DNA of 64,000 bases, from NCBI GenBank assembly GCA_016124945.1, contig WGMT01000047.1, forward strand, positions 160,636 to 224,635. Reading direction: 5' to 3'. Origin of the DNA: a bacterium. GTDB taxonomy: Bacteria > Chloroflexota > Anaerolineae > Caldilineales > Caldilineaceae. A program made the position numbers and the translations under genes. Every line of letters begins with the position of its first letter. Within the stretch, counting starts at the first letter, position 1. Shown one piece after another: positions 1-9,003 of the stretch. The notes below the pieces were generated by a model. It worked only from the letters and a program-made list of their open reading frames with translations. It did not search any database and was not told where the DNA came from.

Positions 1-1
1 A

Positions 2-592
2 ATGCTTCCTCCCGGCATCTTGAGCTGGACGGACAGTTCGAACAACGAAGCCTACCTGGGCAGCAAGGTTGCCTACACTCAGAACGCCGGTACTGTCTAC
101 GCCAAGGCGGTGGTGGATGGGAATGAAGTGGCCCCTGTCACTGTCTATGATCCGCCCAAGGGCGGCCCCGCCATTCAAGACTTCAACGGCCTGGGCGGCA
201 TGTATTTGCATCTGATTCAGGGTGCCAAGGCAGCGCAGAGCGGCAAAGAGCTGATTATGAGCTTTTTTGAAGAGGATGTCCTCAAGGCTATGTACCAGTC
301 GGCGACGGCCTACGCTGTGCCGGGTTACGATGCCATGTGGGATTGGGAAGAGATCTCGAGCGAGCCGATTTCACTCGCTTTGAAGGCCGTCGCCCTCGAT
401 CCCACCGGCTGGACGGGTCTTTCGTGGCCTGGCCCGAGCACGGCGCAAATGGGCGCCGTGGGCACAGCCAGCCTGCACACCGACATGATCGCCAACGTGA
501 TCAACGGTCAGATGACGCCGGCTGAAGCTGTGACAGATGCCGCGGAAAAGTCGATTGCAATCTTCAATGAGTTCGGTGTTGCCGGTACATAA
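2..592 (+). CDS. ABC transporter sugar-binding protein, C-terminal part (5' end outside window)
   Basis: The reading frame is open at the left edge, so the first methionine seen is probably internal and only about 196 C-terminal residues are present. The fragment has the look of the C-terminal lobe of a family 1 extracellular solute-binding protein: Trp- and Gly-rich, with stretches such as YDAMWDWEEI, and a terminal helix that contains AEKSIAIFNEFG. It would capture a sugar or glycoside outside the membrane for the permease encoded 124 bp downstream on the same strand. That neighbour is a MalFG-type permease, which supports the assignment. Substrate cannot be read. The family call is by resemblance and context; the missing N-terminus (signal peptide, lipobox) cannot be checked. 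Confidence 0.7.
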   Translation: MLPPGILSWTDSSNNEAYLGSKVAYTQNAGTVYAKAVVDGNEVAPVTVYDPPKGGPAIQDFNGLGGMYLHLIQGAKAAQSGKELIMSFFEEDVLKAMYQSATAYAVPGYDAMWDWEEISSEPISLALKAVALDPTGWTGLSWPGPSTAQMGAVGTASLHTDMIANVINGQMTPAEAVTDAAEKSIAIFNEFGVAGT

Positions 593-613
593 GTTGCTTT
601 GACGATGTGCAAA

Positions 614-671
614 CAGCGGTGGCTTCAAACTTGAATCCACCGCTGAGTTGTCTTCGGCTGAGTTGTCTTCG
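614..671 (+). repeat. Hairpin followed by a 15-bp tandem duplication
   Basis: Arms CAGCGGTGG (614-622) and CCACCGCTG (637-645) pair perfectly, with an inner TTCAA/TTGAA extension. Directly after it the 15-mer GCTGAGTTGTCTTCG occurs twice in tandem (642-656 and 657-671). The hairpin lies between the binding-protein and permease genes and could attenuate read-through so that the binding protein is made in excess; that role is inferred. Confidence 0.6.
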
Positions 672-716
672 GAAATGCTGGGCGTACCCTATGAGTGAGG
701 TTGGGAGAAGGAACAT

Positions 717-2687
717 ATGAGCCAACAAACGACCCCAATCGGGTTAGACGTTTCGGACTATCGGCAACGGAAGAGTCTGAGCGCAAGTTTGAAAGACATG
801 CTGGGTCGGGATTGGACAACGGCATATGTTTTTGTTCTGCCGACCATCTTGCTCTTGGGTGGGTTGATTGCCTACCCCTTTCTGAATGCGCTTTATTTGA
901 GTTTTACCAACACGGTTTCGCTCCGGACAGGTCCTTTTGTGGGGCTGGCGAACTATGAATCGCTGTGGGCGGATAGTGTTTTTCGTCAGGCGGTGTCGAA
1001 TACCATCGTCTACACCGTTTTCTCCGTCTTTTTTAAGTTTTGGTTTGGTCTCCTTGCCGCCATCTTGCTCAATCGCCTCAAGCGATTCCGCGAGATCCTG
1101 ACGGCGCTGGTGCTCCTGCCCTGGATCGTTCCCTCTATCGTCATCGCCATTACCTGGCGTAACCTGCTTGATCCGCTCTACGGCGGCGTCAATCAGTTCC
1201 TCATCCAGATGGGCTTTGTCGAACGTGGCTTTCCGTGGTTGGGCGACTATGCCACAGCCATGCCATCGGTGATCATGGTCAACATCTGGCAAGGCATTCC
1301 CTTTTTCACGATTATGATGTTGGCGGGTCTTAGCTCCATTGATACGGAACTGTACGAAGCTGCCCGCATCGACGGCGCCAGCGCCTGGCGTCTCTTCCTG
1401 CACGTGACCCTGCCCGGTCTGCGCTATGTGATCATCGTGGCGACGCTGCTTTCGACGATCTGGACATTCAACGGCTTTACCGACGTCTTCCTGCTTACGA
1501 ATGGCGGCCCTGCCGGGGCGACACGGGTCTACTCGATTCTGGCTTGGGAGTATGCGATCCAGGGGTTGCGGATCGGGCGCGGCGTAGCTGTGGCCATGAC
1601 CATGGCGCCTGTGTTGGCGGTGATCATCTTCTTCCTGGGGCAGTACATGTCTGCCGGCGGCGCTGTTGAAGAGCCCACCGCCAAAGAAAAACAACGTGCC
1701 AAGAACAGCCCAATTGCGATTCTAACGTGGCCGTTTCGTGCACTATTGAAGTTGGTGATGAGTGTTTTCTGGCTGGTGAACGACACTATCGAAACGCTGT
1801 TGGAGAAGTTATCCAACTCGATTCGCCGTATGACGGGCAACACCCAGCCCAAAAAAGGACGGGGCATCTGGGTCGGCTTCTTTGCGGGGCTGGCGTTGAC
1901 GATTATTCTCTTGTTCGAACTGTTGCCATTCTACTGGGTTGTGATTACAGCGTTCAAGACTACCGCCCAATACACCACCTTCCAGTCGGTCTTCTGGCCG
2001 GATCCGTGGTCTTTGGAACAGTTCGATGTGCTGTTTGGGCCGACGCGCGCCTTTGGCCTGTGGTATCAGAACACAGTGGTGGTGGCACTGGTCAGCACTG
2101 TCGTGTCGGTGGCGGTTGCTTCTTTGGGGGCGTATGGTTTAACGCGTCTGCGCTGGCGTGGGGCGAATTTCTTTAGCAGCATGGTGTTGATCGCCTACCT
2201 GATGCCACCGGTGCTGATGTTTATCCCCATCTACCAGATTTTCGCCGCCCTGCAATTGACAAACTCACTGGCCGGCCTGATGATCGCCTACCCGACCTTC
2301 TCGCTGCCGTTCGCCACCTGGTTGATGATGGGCTACTACGCATCCATCCCCAAAGAGCTGGAAGAAGCGGCCTTGATCGACGGCTGTAACCACTTCCAGG
2401 CATGGTATCGCATCGTGTTGCCATTGGCGGCACCTGCGTTGTTGGCGGCTTCGCTCTTCTCCATCACCGGCGCGTGGAAGGAATTCATCTTCGCCTACGT
2501 CTTCCTCTCCAAGGAGCGTCTACTTACACTCTCTGTGGGCCTGGCCAAGATGATCGTGGGCGACATTCTGCCCTGGGGCCAATTGATGGCGGCCGCCCTG
2601 CTGATGGCCATCCATGTGGTGATCCTCTACATGTTCGGCCAGCGCTTCATGGTAGCCGGGCTGACGGCGGGTGCTGTCAAGGGGTAG
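717..2687 (+). CDS. Fused MalF-MalG type sugar ABC permease (two permease domains in one chain)
   Basis: This 656-residue integral membrane protein carries two complete binding-protein-dependent permease domains. The first (about residues 30-320) has an EAA loop containing EAARIDGASAWRLF near residue 214. The second (about 385-656) starts with a new membrane segment after GIWVGFFAG and has its own EAA loop containing EEAALIDGCNHFQAW near residue 548. They are joined by a charged linker of about 65 residues. MalF- and MalG-type subunits are normally separate chains of about 300 and 280 residues, so the length equals their sum. The start has a GAGAAGGAA ribosome site. It follows the binding-protein gene and would form the channel for sugar uptake; no ATPase gene is in the window, so it presumably shares one. 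The fusion reads through in one frame without any stop. Confidence 0.9.
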   Translation: MSQQTTPIGLDVSDYRQRKSLSASLKDMLGRDWTTAYVFVLPTILLLGGLIAYPFLNALYLSFTNTVSLRTGPFVGLANYESLWADSVFRQAVSNTIVYTVFSVFFKFWFGLLAAILLNRLKRFREILTALVLLPWIVPSIVIAITWRNLLDPLYGGVNQFLIQMGFVERGFPWLGDYATAMPSVIMVNIWQGIPFFTIMMLAGLSSIDTELYEAARIDGASAWRLFLHVTLPGLRYVIIVATLLSTIWTFNGFTDVFLLTNGGPAGATRVYSILAWEYAIQGLRIGRGVAVAMTMAPVLAVIIFFLGQYMSAGGAVEEPTAKEKQRAKNSPIAILTWPFRALLKLVMSVFWLVNDTIETLLEKLSNSIRRMTGNTQPKKGRGIWVGFFAGLALTIILLFELLPFYWVVITAFKTTAQYTTFQSVFWPDPWSLEQFDVLFGPTRAFGLWYQNTVVVALVSTVVSVAVASLGAYGLTRLRWRGANFFSSMVLIAYLMPPVLMFIPIYQIFAALQLTNSLAGLMIAYPTFSLPFATWLMMGYYASIPKELEEAALIDGCNHFQAWYRIVLPLAAPALLAASLFSITGAWKEFIFAYVFLSKERLLTLSVGLAKMIVGDILPWGQLMAAALLMAIHVVILYMFGQRFMVAGLTAGAVKG

Positions 2688-2783
2688 AAGAAATGAATAA
2701 AGAATAAAGATTGGGTAGACGAGGTTGGTTGATCAAATGGAACCAATTTCGTCTACCCAATCTTTATTCTTTATTCATTTCTT
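2688..2783. repeat. Perfect 35-bp inverted repeat filling a convergent intergenic space
   Basis: The arms 2688-2722 and 2749-2783 are exact reverse complements over 35 bp around a 26-nt loop that itself has TTGGTT/AACCAA arms. The left arm begins on the base after the permease stop codon; the right arm ends one base before the stop codon of the convergent lipoprotein gene. It contains the words GAATAAAGAAT and GGGTAGACGA, reused elsewhere. A bidirectional terminator role is likely but inferred. Confidence 0.9.
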
Positions 2784-2784
2784 T

Positions 2785-3315
2785 TCATTCATTTGAAATT
2801 ACCGGCGTCACCATGCGGCAATAGTCCAACTCCCACGTTTCGAGCTTGTCTTCGTTGAAGGCCTCGTTCTCGCGGACGGCGGCCACCGCTTCATACTGCG
2901 CCCTGCACTTGAAGGTGACGACGTCGCCGGGAAGCAGTGCAACCGCCTTGGTGTCAGTAGTCTTCAGGACGATGATCTGATTTGGCGGCGCGTACGGCGT
3001 TGCCGGTTCCGCCGAGCGTACCAGCAGGCGCACAAAGCCCTTTCCCCCGAATTCAGCCCCGAAATAAGAGCCGCCCAGGTATCCGTATCCCCGCGCCTGC
3101 ACGCCGGTGACGTCGCCCTGTGCCGGCGCAACTTGCTGGCTGAGGCTGGCAACGTCGCCCACCACCCGCCCGTTGATGGTGTAGACGTTGTCGTCTACGG
3201 GGATGCGGGCGTTGGCGCTGTACGTCTGTGGGCTGTCGCTGGCGGCTTGAGGGGCTTGTCCGCGACAGCCGAAAAGGAAAAGCGGTACGACGAGCAGGAA
3301 GATCCATTTTTTCAT
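2785..3315 (-). CDS. Predicted lipoprotein of unknown function
   Basis: The 176-residue product starts with a lipoprotein signal: two lysines, a hydrophobic core (WIFLLVVPLFLF) and a lipobox ending in Cys17 (LFGC). This start was preferred over an upstream in-frame codon because an AGGA ribosome site lies just before it and the signal peptide begins there. The mature part is mostly beta-prone, with Gly/Tyr-rich segments (YGYLGGSYFGAEFGG) and two later cysteines. I recognise no domain. It is transcribed toward the fused permease and ends inside the shared hairpin region, so it is a separate unit. It should be anchored on the outer face of the cytoplasmic membrane. Confidence 0.75.
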   Translation of the reverse strand: MKKWIFLLVVPLFLFGCRGQAPQAASDSPQTYSANARIPVDDNVYTINGRVVGDVASLSQQVAPAQGDVTGVQARGYGYLGGSYFGAEFGGKGFVRLLVRSAEPATPYAPPNQIIVLKTTDTKAVALLPGDVVTFKCRAQYEAVAAVRENEAFNEDKLETWELDYCRMVTPVISNE

Positions 3316-3406
3316 GGTTGTGTCCTCGTTTTTCTTTTGGTTGTCAGATGATCTTTCTCTGAACACAGTACGTCAACGGGTAGATTTCGTTGCAGTGGAC
3401 GGTGGA

Positions 3407-3441
3407 GCGGCGAAAACAGTGCCTGGCACTGTTCTCGCCGC
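3407..3441. promoter_or_regulatory. 35-bp palindrome in a divergent promoter region
   Basis: Arms 3407-3423 and 3425-3441 match at 16 of 17 positions around a single T; the core reads AGTGCCTGGCACT. It lies between two divergent genes and ends 3 bp before a consensus -35 box. A related core (GTGCCTGGCACTGTT) occurs near 58929 in another divergent intergenic region. Operator function is a guess from position and symmetry. Confidence 0.5.
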
Positions 3442-3444
3442 CGC

Positions 3445-3472
3445 TTGACATCCCCTTCCTTTGCAGTAGACT
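3445..3472 (+). promoter_or_regulatory. Putative sigma-70 promoter for the GNAT gene
   Basis: TTGACA at 3445-3450 is a perfect -35 hexamer. A TAGACT -10-like hexamer follows at 3467-3472 after a 16-bp spacer. Transcription would begin about 40 bp before the GNAT start codon. Confidence 0.5.
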
Positions 3473-3519
3473 CTACCCCAACTCGTTGTGCCGTCATCCA
3501 CCAAAACAGGACACCCCAC

Positions 3520-4260
3520 ATGACACATCACATGACACATCACCAAAATGCTCTCGGGCAACCCATCGGTGCGCCGTTGCTCGCCGACTGGACGCCGCCA
3601 CCCTGGCCGGATCGTACACCGATGACAGGCCGTTTTTGCCGTATCGAGGCGCTTGATCCACAGAAACATGCCGCTGATTTATATGCAGCGTATGCCCTTG
3701 ACATTGAAGGCCGCAATTGGACCTACCTCGGCTATGGTCCGTTCAAGGACGCGGCGAGCTACCGCGCCTGGGTGGAAAGCGTCTACCAGGGTGAGGATCC
3801 ACTCTTTTTCGCCATCGTTGACCGCTCTTCGGGGAAGGCGATGGGTGTGGCCAGCTACTTGCGCATCACGCCGAGCAGCGCGTCGATTGAGGTGGGGCAT
3901 TTGAATTTTGCACCATTGCTGCAACAGCGGCCTGCGGCGACCGAGGCCATGTTCTTGATGATGCAGCGTGCCTTTGCACTGGGGTATCGCCGCTACGAGT
4001 GGAAATGCGACGCGCTCAACGCACCGTCGCGGGTGGCGGCGCAGCGGCTGGGCTTTTCGTACGAAGGCATTTTCCGCCAGGCCACCGTCTACAAAGGACG
4101 CAACCGCGACACCGCCTGGTACGCCGTCATCGACAGCGAATGGACGGAACTGTGCGAACAGTTCGTCACCTGGCTGGCCCCCGAAAACTTTGACGTGGAT
4201 GGCAGACAAAGGATCAGTTTGCGCACGTTGACCCGTCCACTACTGGTACAAATTGGGTAA
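3520..4260 (+). CDS. GNAT-family N-acetyltransferase (RimJ/RimL-like)
   Basis: The 246-residue protein resembles the RimL branch of acetyl-CoA-dependent N-acetyltransferases. It has an N-terminal segment with RFCRIEALDPQKHAADLYAA, a beta strand with IEVGHLNFAP, and the family's typical ending in which a helix with NAPSRVAAQRLGF is followed by YEGIFRQATVYKGRNRDTAWY. The substrate may be a protein N-terminus or a small amine. The ATG at 3520 was chosen because AGGA lies 8 bp upstream and the region before it is low-complexity; another ATG lies 12 bp on. The gene has its own putative promoter and is closed by a long palindrome starting at the base after its stop. Confidence 0.85.
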   Translation: MTHHMTHHQNALGQPIGAPLLADWTPPPWPDRTPMTGRFCRIEALDPQKHAADLYAAYALDIEGRNWTYLGYGPFKDAASYRAWVESVYQGEDPLFFAIVDRSSGKAMGVASYLRITPSSASIEVGHLNFAPLLQQRPAATEAMFLMMQRAFALGYRRYEWKCDALNAPSRVAAQRLGFSYEGIFRQATVYKGRNRDTAWYAVIDSEWTELCEQFVTWLAPENFDVDGRQRISLRTLTRPLLVQIG

Positions 4261-4430
4261 ACCGCAAAGGACGCAAAGATCAGAGAAGAGATCCACAGAT
4301 TTTACAGATTAAAAGGATTTCCAGAGGAATCTAACCCAAATCCCTCTCTGAATCCTGAAAATCCGTGAAATCTGTGGATCTCTTCTTCGCTTTTCTCTTC
4401 TGATCTTTGCGCCCTTTGCGCCTTTGCGGT
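4261..4430. repeat. 170-nt imperfect palindrome of GCAAAGG / CACAGATT words
   Basis: The left arm starts with ACCGCAAAGGACGCAAAGAT at the base after the GNAT stop codon, and the right arm ends with CTTTGCGCCTTTGCGGT. The inner arms carry GAAGAGATCCACAGATTT and its complement. It ends 13 bp before the ribosome site of the next gene. The same words recur at about 16843, 31711 and 33344. Confidence 0.85.
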
Positions 4431-4458
4431 GAATTCTTTTCTCAAGGAGGAAAATGAA

Positions 4459-5109
4459 ATGGTAGCTTCCATCGCGTTTTTACACACAGCCCCGGCCAAT
4501 GTGACAACCTTTGAGCGGCTTTTGCAGAAACATGCGCCCGATTTACAGGCGGTGCACATTTTAGATGAGTCTCTGTTGAACGACGCCCGCGCCCAAGGAG
4601 CCAACGAGGCGCTGGCGGAACGGGTCCATCAGCGCATGGACGAAGCCGCCGGCGGCGCATCTCCGTTGGTGGTCTGCACCTGTTCGTCCATTGGCGGCAT
4701 GGCCGAAGACAACCCTAGCGCGGCCTACCGGTCGATACGCATTGACCGCGCCATGGCCGATCAAGCCGTGGCGACTGGGGATCGTATCCTGGTGGTGGCG
4801 GCGTTGGAGAGCACGGTTGCGCCGACGCTGGCGTTGATTCAGTCTTCGGCGCAGCGGGCGGGCCGATCCCCGCGCATTGACGTCCTGGTGGTGGCGGGTT
4901 CGTGGGATCATTTTGTGGCGGGGGATCAAGATGCCTACGAGACGGCCATAGCCTACGCTATCCAACAGAAAAGCGACGGTGCAGACGTAATCGTGCTGGC
5001 ACAGGCGACCATGGCGGGCGCTGCTGAGCGCTGTGAAGGCATGGGTGTGCCGATCCTGAGCAGCCCGGAGATTGGGATCTTGCAGGCATTGGCAGCGTTG
5101 GGGAAGTAA
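4459..5109 (+). CDS. Asp/Glu racemase superfamily protein
   Basis: The 216-residue product belongs, by resemblance, to the aspartate/glutamate/hydantoin racemase fold. The N-terminus (MVASIAFLHTAPANV) begins the first Rossmann-like half, and Cys73 or Cys75 in VVCTCSSIGGMAE sits where the first catalytic cysteine is expected. A second cysteine near residue 194 (AAERCEGMGVPILSSP) fits the second catalytic position of two-cysteine racemases. The start at 4459 is set by a strong AAGGAGG site. The substrate cannot be told; several members are not amino-acid racemases at all. It lies alone between a palindrome and a terminator. Confidence 0.75.
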   Translation: MVASIAFLHTAPANVTTFERLLQKHAPDLQAVHILDESLLNDARAQGANEALAERVHQRMDEAAGGASPLVVCTCSSIGGMAEDNPSAAYRSIRIDRAMADQAVATGDRILVVAALESTVAPTLALIQSSAQRAGRSPRIDVLVVAGSWDHFVAGDQDAYETAIAYAIQQKSDGADVIVLAQATMAGAAERCEGMGVPILSSPEIGILQALAALGK

Positions 5110-5110
5110 C

Positions 5111-5144
5111 GATGGTGCGCGTTGTTTATCACGCACCATCTTTT
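5111..5144 (+). terminator. Rho-independent terminator between convergent genes
   Basis: The arms GATGGTGCG and CGCACCATC enclose a 12-nt loop and are followed by TTTT. It separates the racemase-family gene from the stop codon of the convergent CHAT gene. Confidence 0.75.
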
Positions 5145-8100
5145 ACTGCGGCGTGCCGACCAGGATCATCCCTGCCCAAAAGTATGGTTCAGGGAACGCT
5201 TCTCGTGTTTCTTGTTGAGCCAGCCGCAGCGCTGCGGCCTTGGGTTGATCCTGGCGCAGGTGAATGTAGAAAGATTGCATGAAGTAGGCCGTGCCGACAT
5301 CGTCCACAGGCCAAAGCGTGCTAAGCAAAGAGGGTGCCCCCGCGCGCAAGAAGGCACGCTCGATCCCCACGATTTCGTCCCCGCGGCTGAGTTGCCCCAG
5401 GTGTGTCTCACAGGCGCTGAGCACAACGAGATGGGTTTGTGTCAGATCAAGGTTGAAGATTTCGTGCGTCTCTAGGCGACCGTCCTCACTGCCGTCTTCA
5501 CTGAGGAGGATGGCGGAAAAGAGCGGGCTTTCCGATGAAAGATCGCTGTGTGCGGCAATATGGACGATGCCAAACTGACCTGCTTGTTGTTTGAATACTC
5601 CTTCGCCGGCCTCGACGCCGATTTCTGCTTCTGTCTCATAGAGTGCAGCGACGGTCTGCGCTTCGCGCTCGGCGTAGGCGAGGAAGGGCGCGCCCGGTGC
5701 CGACGGATTGGCCAGGGCTAGTAACGAATCATCCACCGGCTTGCGCTGAGCCAGGACGTAGGCCAGGCTGGCTGCGCTGGGCGCGGAGAAGAGATTGTAG
5801 TTGTCCAGCAGCAACGGCAGCGAAGACTCTGTAGATGCGGCATGGAGCAGACCAAAAGGCAGGTAGTGCAGCGTGTCATGGGGGATGATGCCAAGCAGGG
5901 CGGGCGCGTTGGTGTTGGCTGCGGGCAAATACGTTTCCACTGGTTCAATGAGCCACTGATAGAGCATCTGCGCCGGTTTTCGCCACGCATCAGGCAAGAG
6001 CAAACCCAGTTTCATCTGGCCGCGCAGCGCTTCGATCTGCTGACGCAACGCCACATCGCCGACGGCCACACGCTCGGCATGAAAGGCGTCGGCACTCACC
6101 ACAAAAATAATCGTTTCTTGGGCATCAACCAGGTAGACAAGCAGGGTGGTCTCTGGCGCATCGGCGCGCAGCATGGATTGTACATCTTCAACGCCGAAAG
6201 GGGGTACACTGACCAACGCAGCGTATTCAGGGTTGGTTAATTGAAGATTCGTGAGTAGATCGGCGTAATCGGCGCGTGAGGCGGCGAGATCGTCTTCGAG
6301 CGTTGCCAATCGGGTGCGGTTTTCTGCCCGAGAATCGCTGCTGCGAAGCTCGATGCGTTCCGCTTCGAGGCGGGCGATCTGGTTGCGTAAGTCGGCCTCA
6401 AAGCGGATCAGGTCGGCATCTTCGCTGCCTTTGGGGTCAATGCGCTGGTTGCCCAACAGGGTGAGAAGGGTGCGGGCGCGGCTGCGTTCGGCGTATTGGA
6501 AGGCGTCTGCATGACGATCCTGAGCCAACAACTGGCGTACAACAAGTTGATAAATGGGGGCGGCGCCCGCCGCAAAGGACGTCTGCAACGCTTCCACTTT
6601 CAGCTCACCGTAGATCGACTCCAGCACGTCCACGGCGCGCAGGGCGTAGGAGAGCGACTGTTCGGCATTCTCTTGAGCCGCGGAGAGAAAGGCCAGCGCC
6701 GAGAGTGTCCCTGCGACGCCGGCGCGGTCGCCGATCTCTTCTTGCAGGGCCAACGCCTCTGTGTAGTAGGTGAGTGCCTCTTCGGGTTGCGTTTGAAGTT
6801 CAGCCAGGGCACCAAGGTATTGCAGCACACGCGCCGTGTTGGCCAGATCGCCGACAGAGTTCCACAGTTCCCGCGCCTGCTCGAAGGCGACGACAGCGCC
6901 TGCATAGTCCCCCTGAAGTCCTTGTGCATAACCATTGATGGTCAGCCGCAGCGCTTCTTCGGATTCGTTGCTGGTTTCAAATGAGCCTTCAAACAAGGAC
7001 TGAGTTTCGGCAAAGAGCGACGAAACTTCGTCTGCCGATAGATTGCCAGGTGCGACAGCGGCGATTTCTGCCGTGTCCAACATCTGCATGATCAGCCGAT
7101 AGACAGCCCCTGTCGATGTGACACGCTCTCCGAAGAAGTCTGCATATTGTTCTGCCAGTTCTGCATCCTGAGTCGCCAGATCCGTGTCTACAATAGAGGC
7201 GCTGGCCGCTGAGCCGCTGGAAGCCAGGAAGCTTTCGATATCGCCCAATTGCTCCAATCCCTGGCGAAAATAGCGCATGGCCTGCACAGAATCGCCCAGA
7301 TTCTGATAGGTCATGCCGATATTGAGGAGCGAGCCGGCCTCCTGTTGAGGATAGCCCAAATCCTGCCAACGTTGGCGCGCCTCCTGGTAGTGGATCAATG
7401 CCTGCCGGTAGGCAGCGCGGGCGGTGAAGACGTCGCCCAAGCCCGAATAGGCGATGGCTTCGCCGCTGATACTCTCTAACGCCGTCCATAGCGCCAGGGA
7501 TCGTGCATAGGCAGCCTGGGCATTTTCGTAGTTATTGAGGTTGCGGTAGGCGTAGCCGAGACTGATCCAGGCATTGGCCTCTCCCCATTGATCGCCCAGC
7601 GCGGTATAGAGATCGACGGCTTCGTTAAACACGTCCAGAGATTGGGCAAAGTTGGCGGCAGCAGAATAGACGAGCCCCAGGTTGTTGAGGGTGCGCGCAC
7701 TTTCTACTGGGGCGTCGACGAGCGCGTAAAACGCAAGCGCCTGTCGGTAATGGTCAACGGCGGCGGCCTCATCGCGCAGATTGGCGTAGATCAGGCCGAT
7801 GTTGTTGAGTGCCCACCCCTGGCGCAGTAGATCTGCCCGCTCTTGCCAGATGGCAAGTGCTTTTCGGGTGGCGGTCAACGCGTTGGTATGTTGAAATTGG
7901 GTATTGTAGATCATGCCACTGTTGTAGTGGGCCATAGCGGCGCGATCGTCGTTGAATCCTGTCCACAATAGAGCCGCTTCAGCGTAGTTGGCTGCGGCTA
8001 CAGCCAAGTTGTTGCGTGCCTGTTCGAGGAGGGCCAGATTTTCGAGCGTGGTGGCGGGGCCGGCGCGGTCCGCTGTCTGGAGCCAAAGAGACATGGCCTG

Positions 8101-9003
8101 GTTGTAATAACCATAGGCAGTGTCGAGATCCCCACGATTCCAATAGACCAGGCCGATATTGTTGAGCGACCAGGCCTGGTTCACCACGTCGCTCGATTCT
8201 TGAAACAAAGCCAGCGCATCTTGGTGGTAGGGCAGGCTTTCTGCGTACGCTGCCTGATCAAATCTGAGCAGCCCCAAATTCGAGAGCGTCAACCCTGCGC
8301 CGGCCCAATCCTCGTTTTCTTGATAATATTGTAGGGTCTCTTGCCAGACGTGCTCCGCGTCGACGAATTGACCCAGCGTGCGGTAGATCTGCCCCATATC
8401 ATCGAGGACCCGCACCTGTGCTGGACGATTCTCCAGTTGACGCCAGGCGGAAAGCGCGCGCGAGTGATAGCCCAGCGCTTGCTGCAACTCGCCCAAAGAC
8501 GTATAGACGCGCGCCAGATTGTGACTGCTGGTAGCATATCCTTCGCCGTCAGGATCAGCCGTCTCCCACAGCGCCAATGCCTGCCGATAAAGGTCGCGCG
8601 CCTGTCTATACTCAGCCCGATTGTAATGGACAAGGGCCGTGTTGTTGTAGATCCACGCCGCATTGATACTATCGCCCGCCTCACGTGCAAGGACAAGCGC
8701 CTCTTCATAATAAGCGAGTGCAGTCTCAAATTCACCCAGATTGGCATGACTGAGGCCCAGATAGTTACGGGCGAGCGCTTCTCCTCGTGGATCGACCAAC
8801 GCCTCGAACTCTGTCGGTAGATCGGCGCATTCCGCTAGGATGCGTGCATACTGCTGACTGCCCAGCAGCGCATAACACGCATCCAACCTCGCGTAAACAG
8901 GCAGCGGCGTCGGTGTTTGTGCATGGGGCATCGCCGCAATCACAGATGGCTGCCCAAGGAGCAGCCCAATCGCGAGGACGATCCCACCTATCCACACTTT
9001 CAT
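5143..9003 (-). CDS. Secreted TPR-CHAT protein (caspase-like peptidase domain)
   Basis: The 1286-residue protein opens with a signal peptide (hydrophobic run GGIVLAIGLLLG, then a polar region). It is followed by well over a dozen tetratricopeptide repeats, recognisable by recurring phrases such as LNNIGLVYWNRGDL and YYNQAMSLW. A coiled, Arg/Glu-rich stretch near residue 880 leads to a C-terminal CHAT domain (about 1000-1280). Its catalytic dyad is visible: His in HIAAHSDLSS near residue 1148 and Cys in LSACETHLG near 1197, followed by the typical GIERAFLRAGAPS. CHAT is the caspase-HetF-associated peptidase family. Its ATG overlaps the stop of the lipoprotein gene upstream by 4 bp. The signal peptide implies activity outside the cytoplasm, unlike cytoplasmic CHAT proteases such as Csx29. 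Target unknown. Confidence 0.9.
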   Translation of the reverse strand: MKVWIGGIVLAIGLLLGQPSVIAAMPHAQTPTPLPVYARLDACYALLGSQQYARILAECADLPTEFEALVDPRGEALARNYLGLSHANLGEFETALAYYEEALVLAREAGDSINAAWIYNNTALVHYNRAEYRQARDLYRQALALWETADPDGEGYATSSHNLARVYTSLGELQQALGYHSRALSAWRQLENRPAQVRVLDDMGQIYRTLGQFVDAEHVWQETLQYYQENEDWAGAGLTLSNLGLLRFDQAAYAESLPYHQDALALFQESSDVVNQAWSLNNIGLVYWNRGDLDTAYGYYNQAMSLWLQTADRAGPATTLENLALLEQARNNLAVAAANYAEAALLWTGFNDDRAAMAHYNSGMIYNTQFQHTNALTATRKALAIWQERADLLRQGWALNNIGLIYANLRDEAAAVDHYRQALAFYALVDAPVESARTLNNLGLVYSAAANFAQSLDVFNEAVDLYTALGDQWGEANAWISLGYAYRNLNNYENAQAAYARSLALWTALESISGEAIAYSGLGDVFTARAAYRQALIHYQEARQRWQDLGYPQQEAGSLLNIGMTYQNLGDSVQAMRYFRQGLEQLGDIESFLASSGSAASASIVDTDLATQDAELAEQYADFFGERVTSTGAVYRLIMQMLDTAEIAAVAPGNLSADEVSSLFAETQSLFEGSFETSNESEEALRLTINGYAQGLQGDYAGAVVAFEQARELWNSVGDLANTARVLQYLGALAELQTQPEEALTYYTEALALQEEIGDRAGVAGTLSALAFLSAAQENAEQSLSYALRAVDVLESIYGELKVEALQTSFAAGAAPIYQLVVRQLLAQDRHADAFQYAERSRARTLLTLLGNQRIDPKGSEDADLIRFEADLRNQIARLEAERIELRSSDSRAENRTRLATLEDDLAASRADYADLLTNLQLTNPEYAALVSVPPFGVEDVQSMLRADAPETTLLVYLVDAQETIIFVVSADAFHAERVAVGDVALRQQIEALRGQMKLGLLLPDAWRKPAQMLYQWLIEPVETYLPAANTNAPALLGIIPHDTLHYLPFGLLHAASTESSLPLLLDNYNLFSAPSAASLAYVLAQRKPVDDSLLALANPSAPGAPFLAYAEREAQTVAALYETEAEIGVEAGEGVFKQQAGQFGIVHIAAHSDLSSESPLFSAILLSEDGSEDGRLETHEIFNLDLTQTHLVVLSACETHLGQLSRGDEIVGIERAFLRAGAPSLLSTLWPVDDVGTAYFMQSFYIHLRQDQPKAAALRLAQQETREAFPEPYFWAGMILVGTPQ

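Noticed and set aside
744..1694. 316-codon minus-strand ORF opposite the fused permease
   Set aside because: The composition is random-like and rich in His/Gln/Arg, while the plus strand encodes clear permease motifs over the same bases.
5143..9003. CHAT protein as a CRISPR type III-E accessory protease
   Set aside because: It has a signal peptide and secreted TPR architecture, and there are no cas7-11, csx30 or rpoE-like neighbours.
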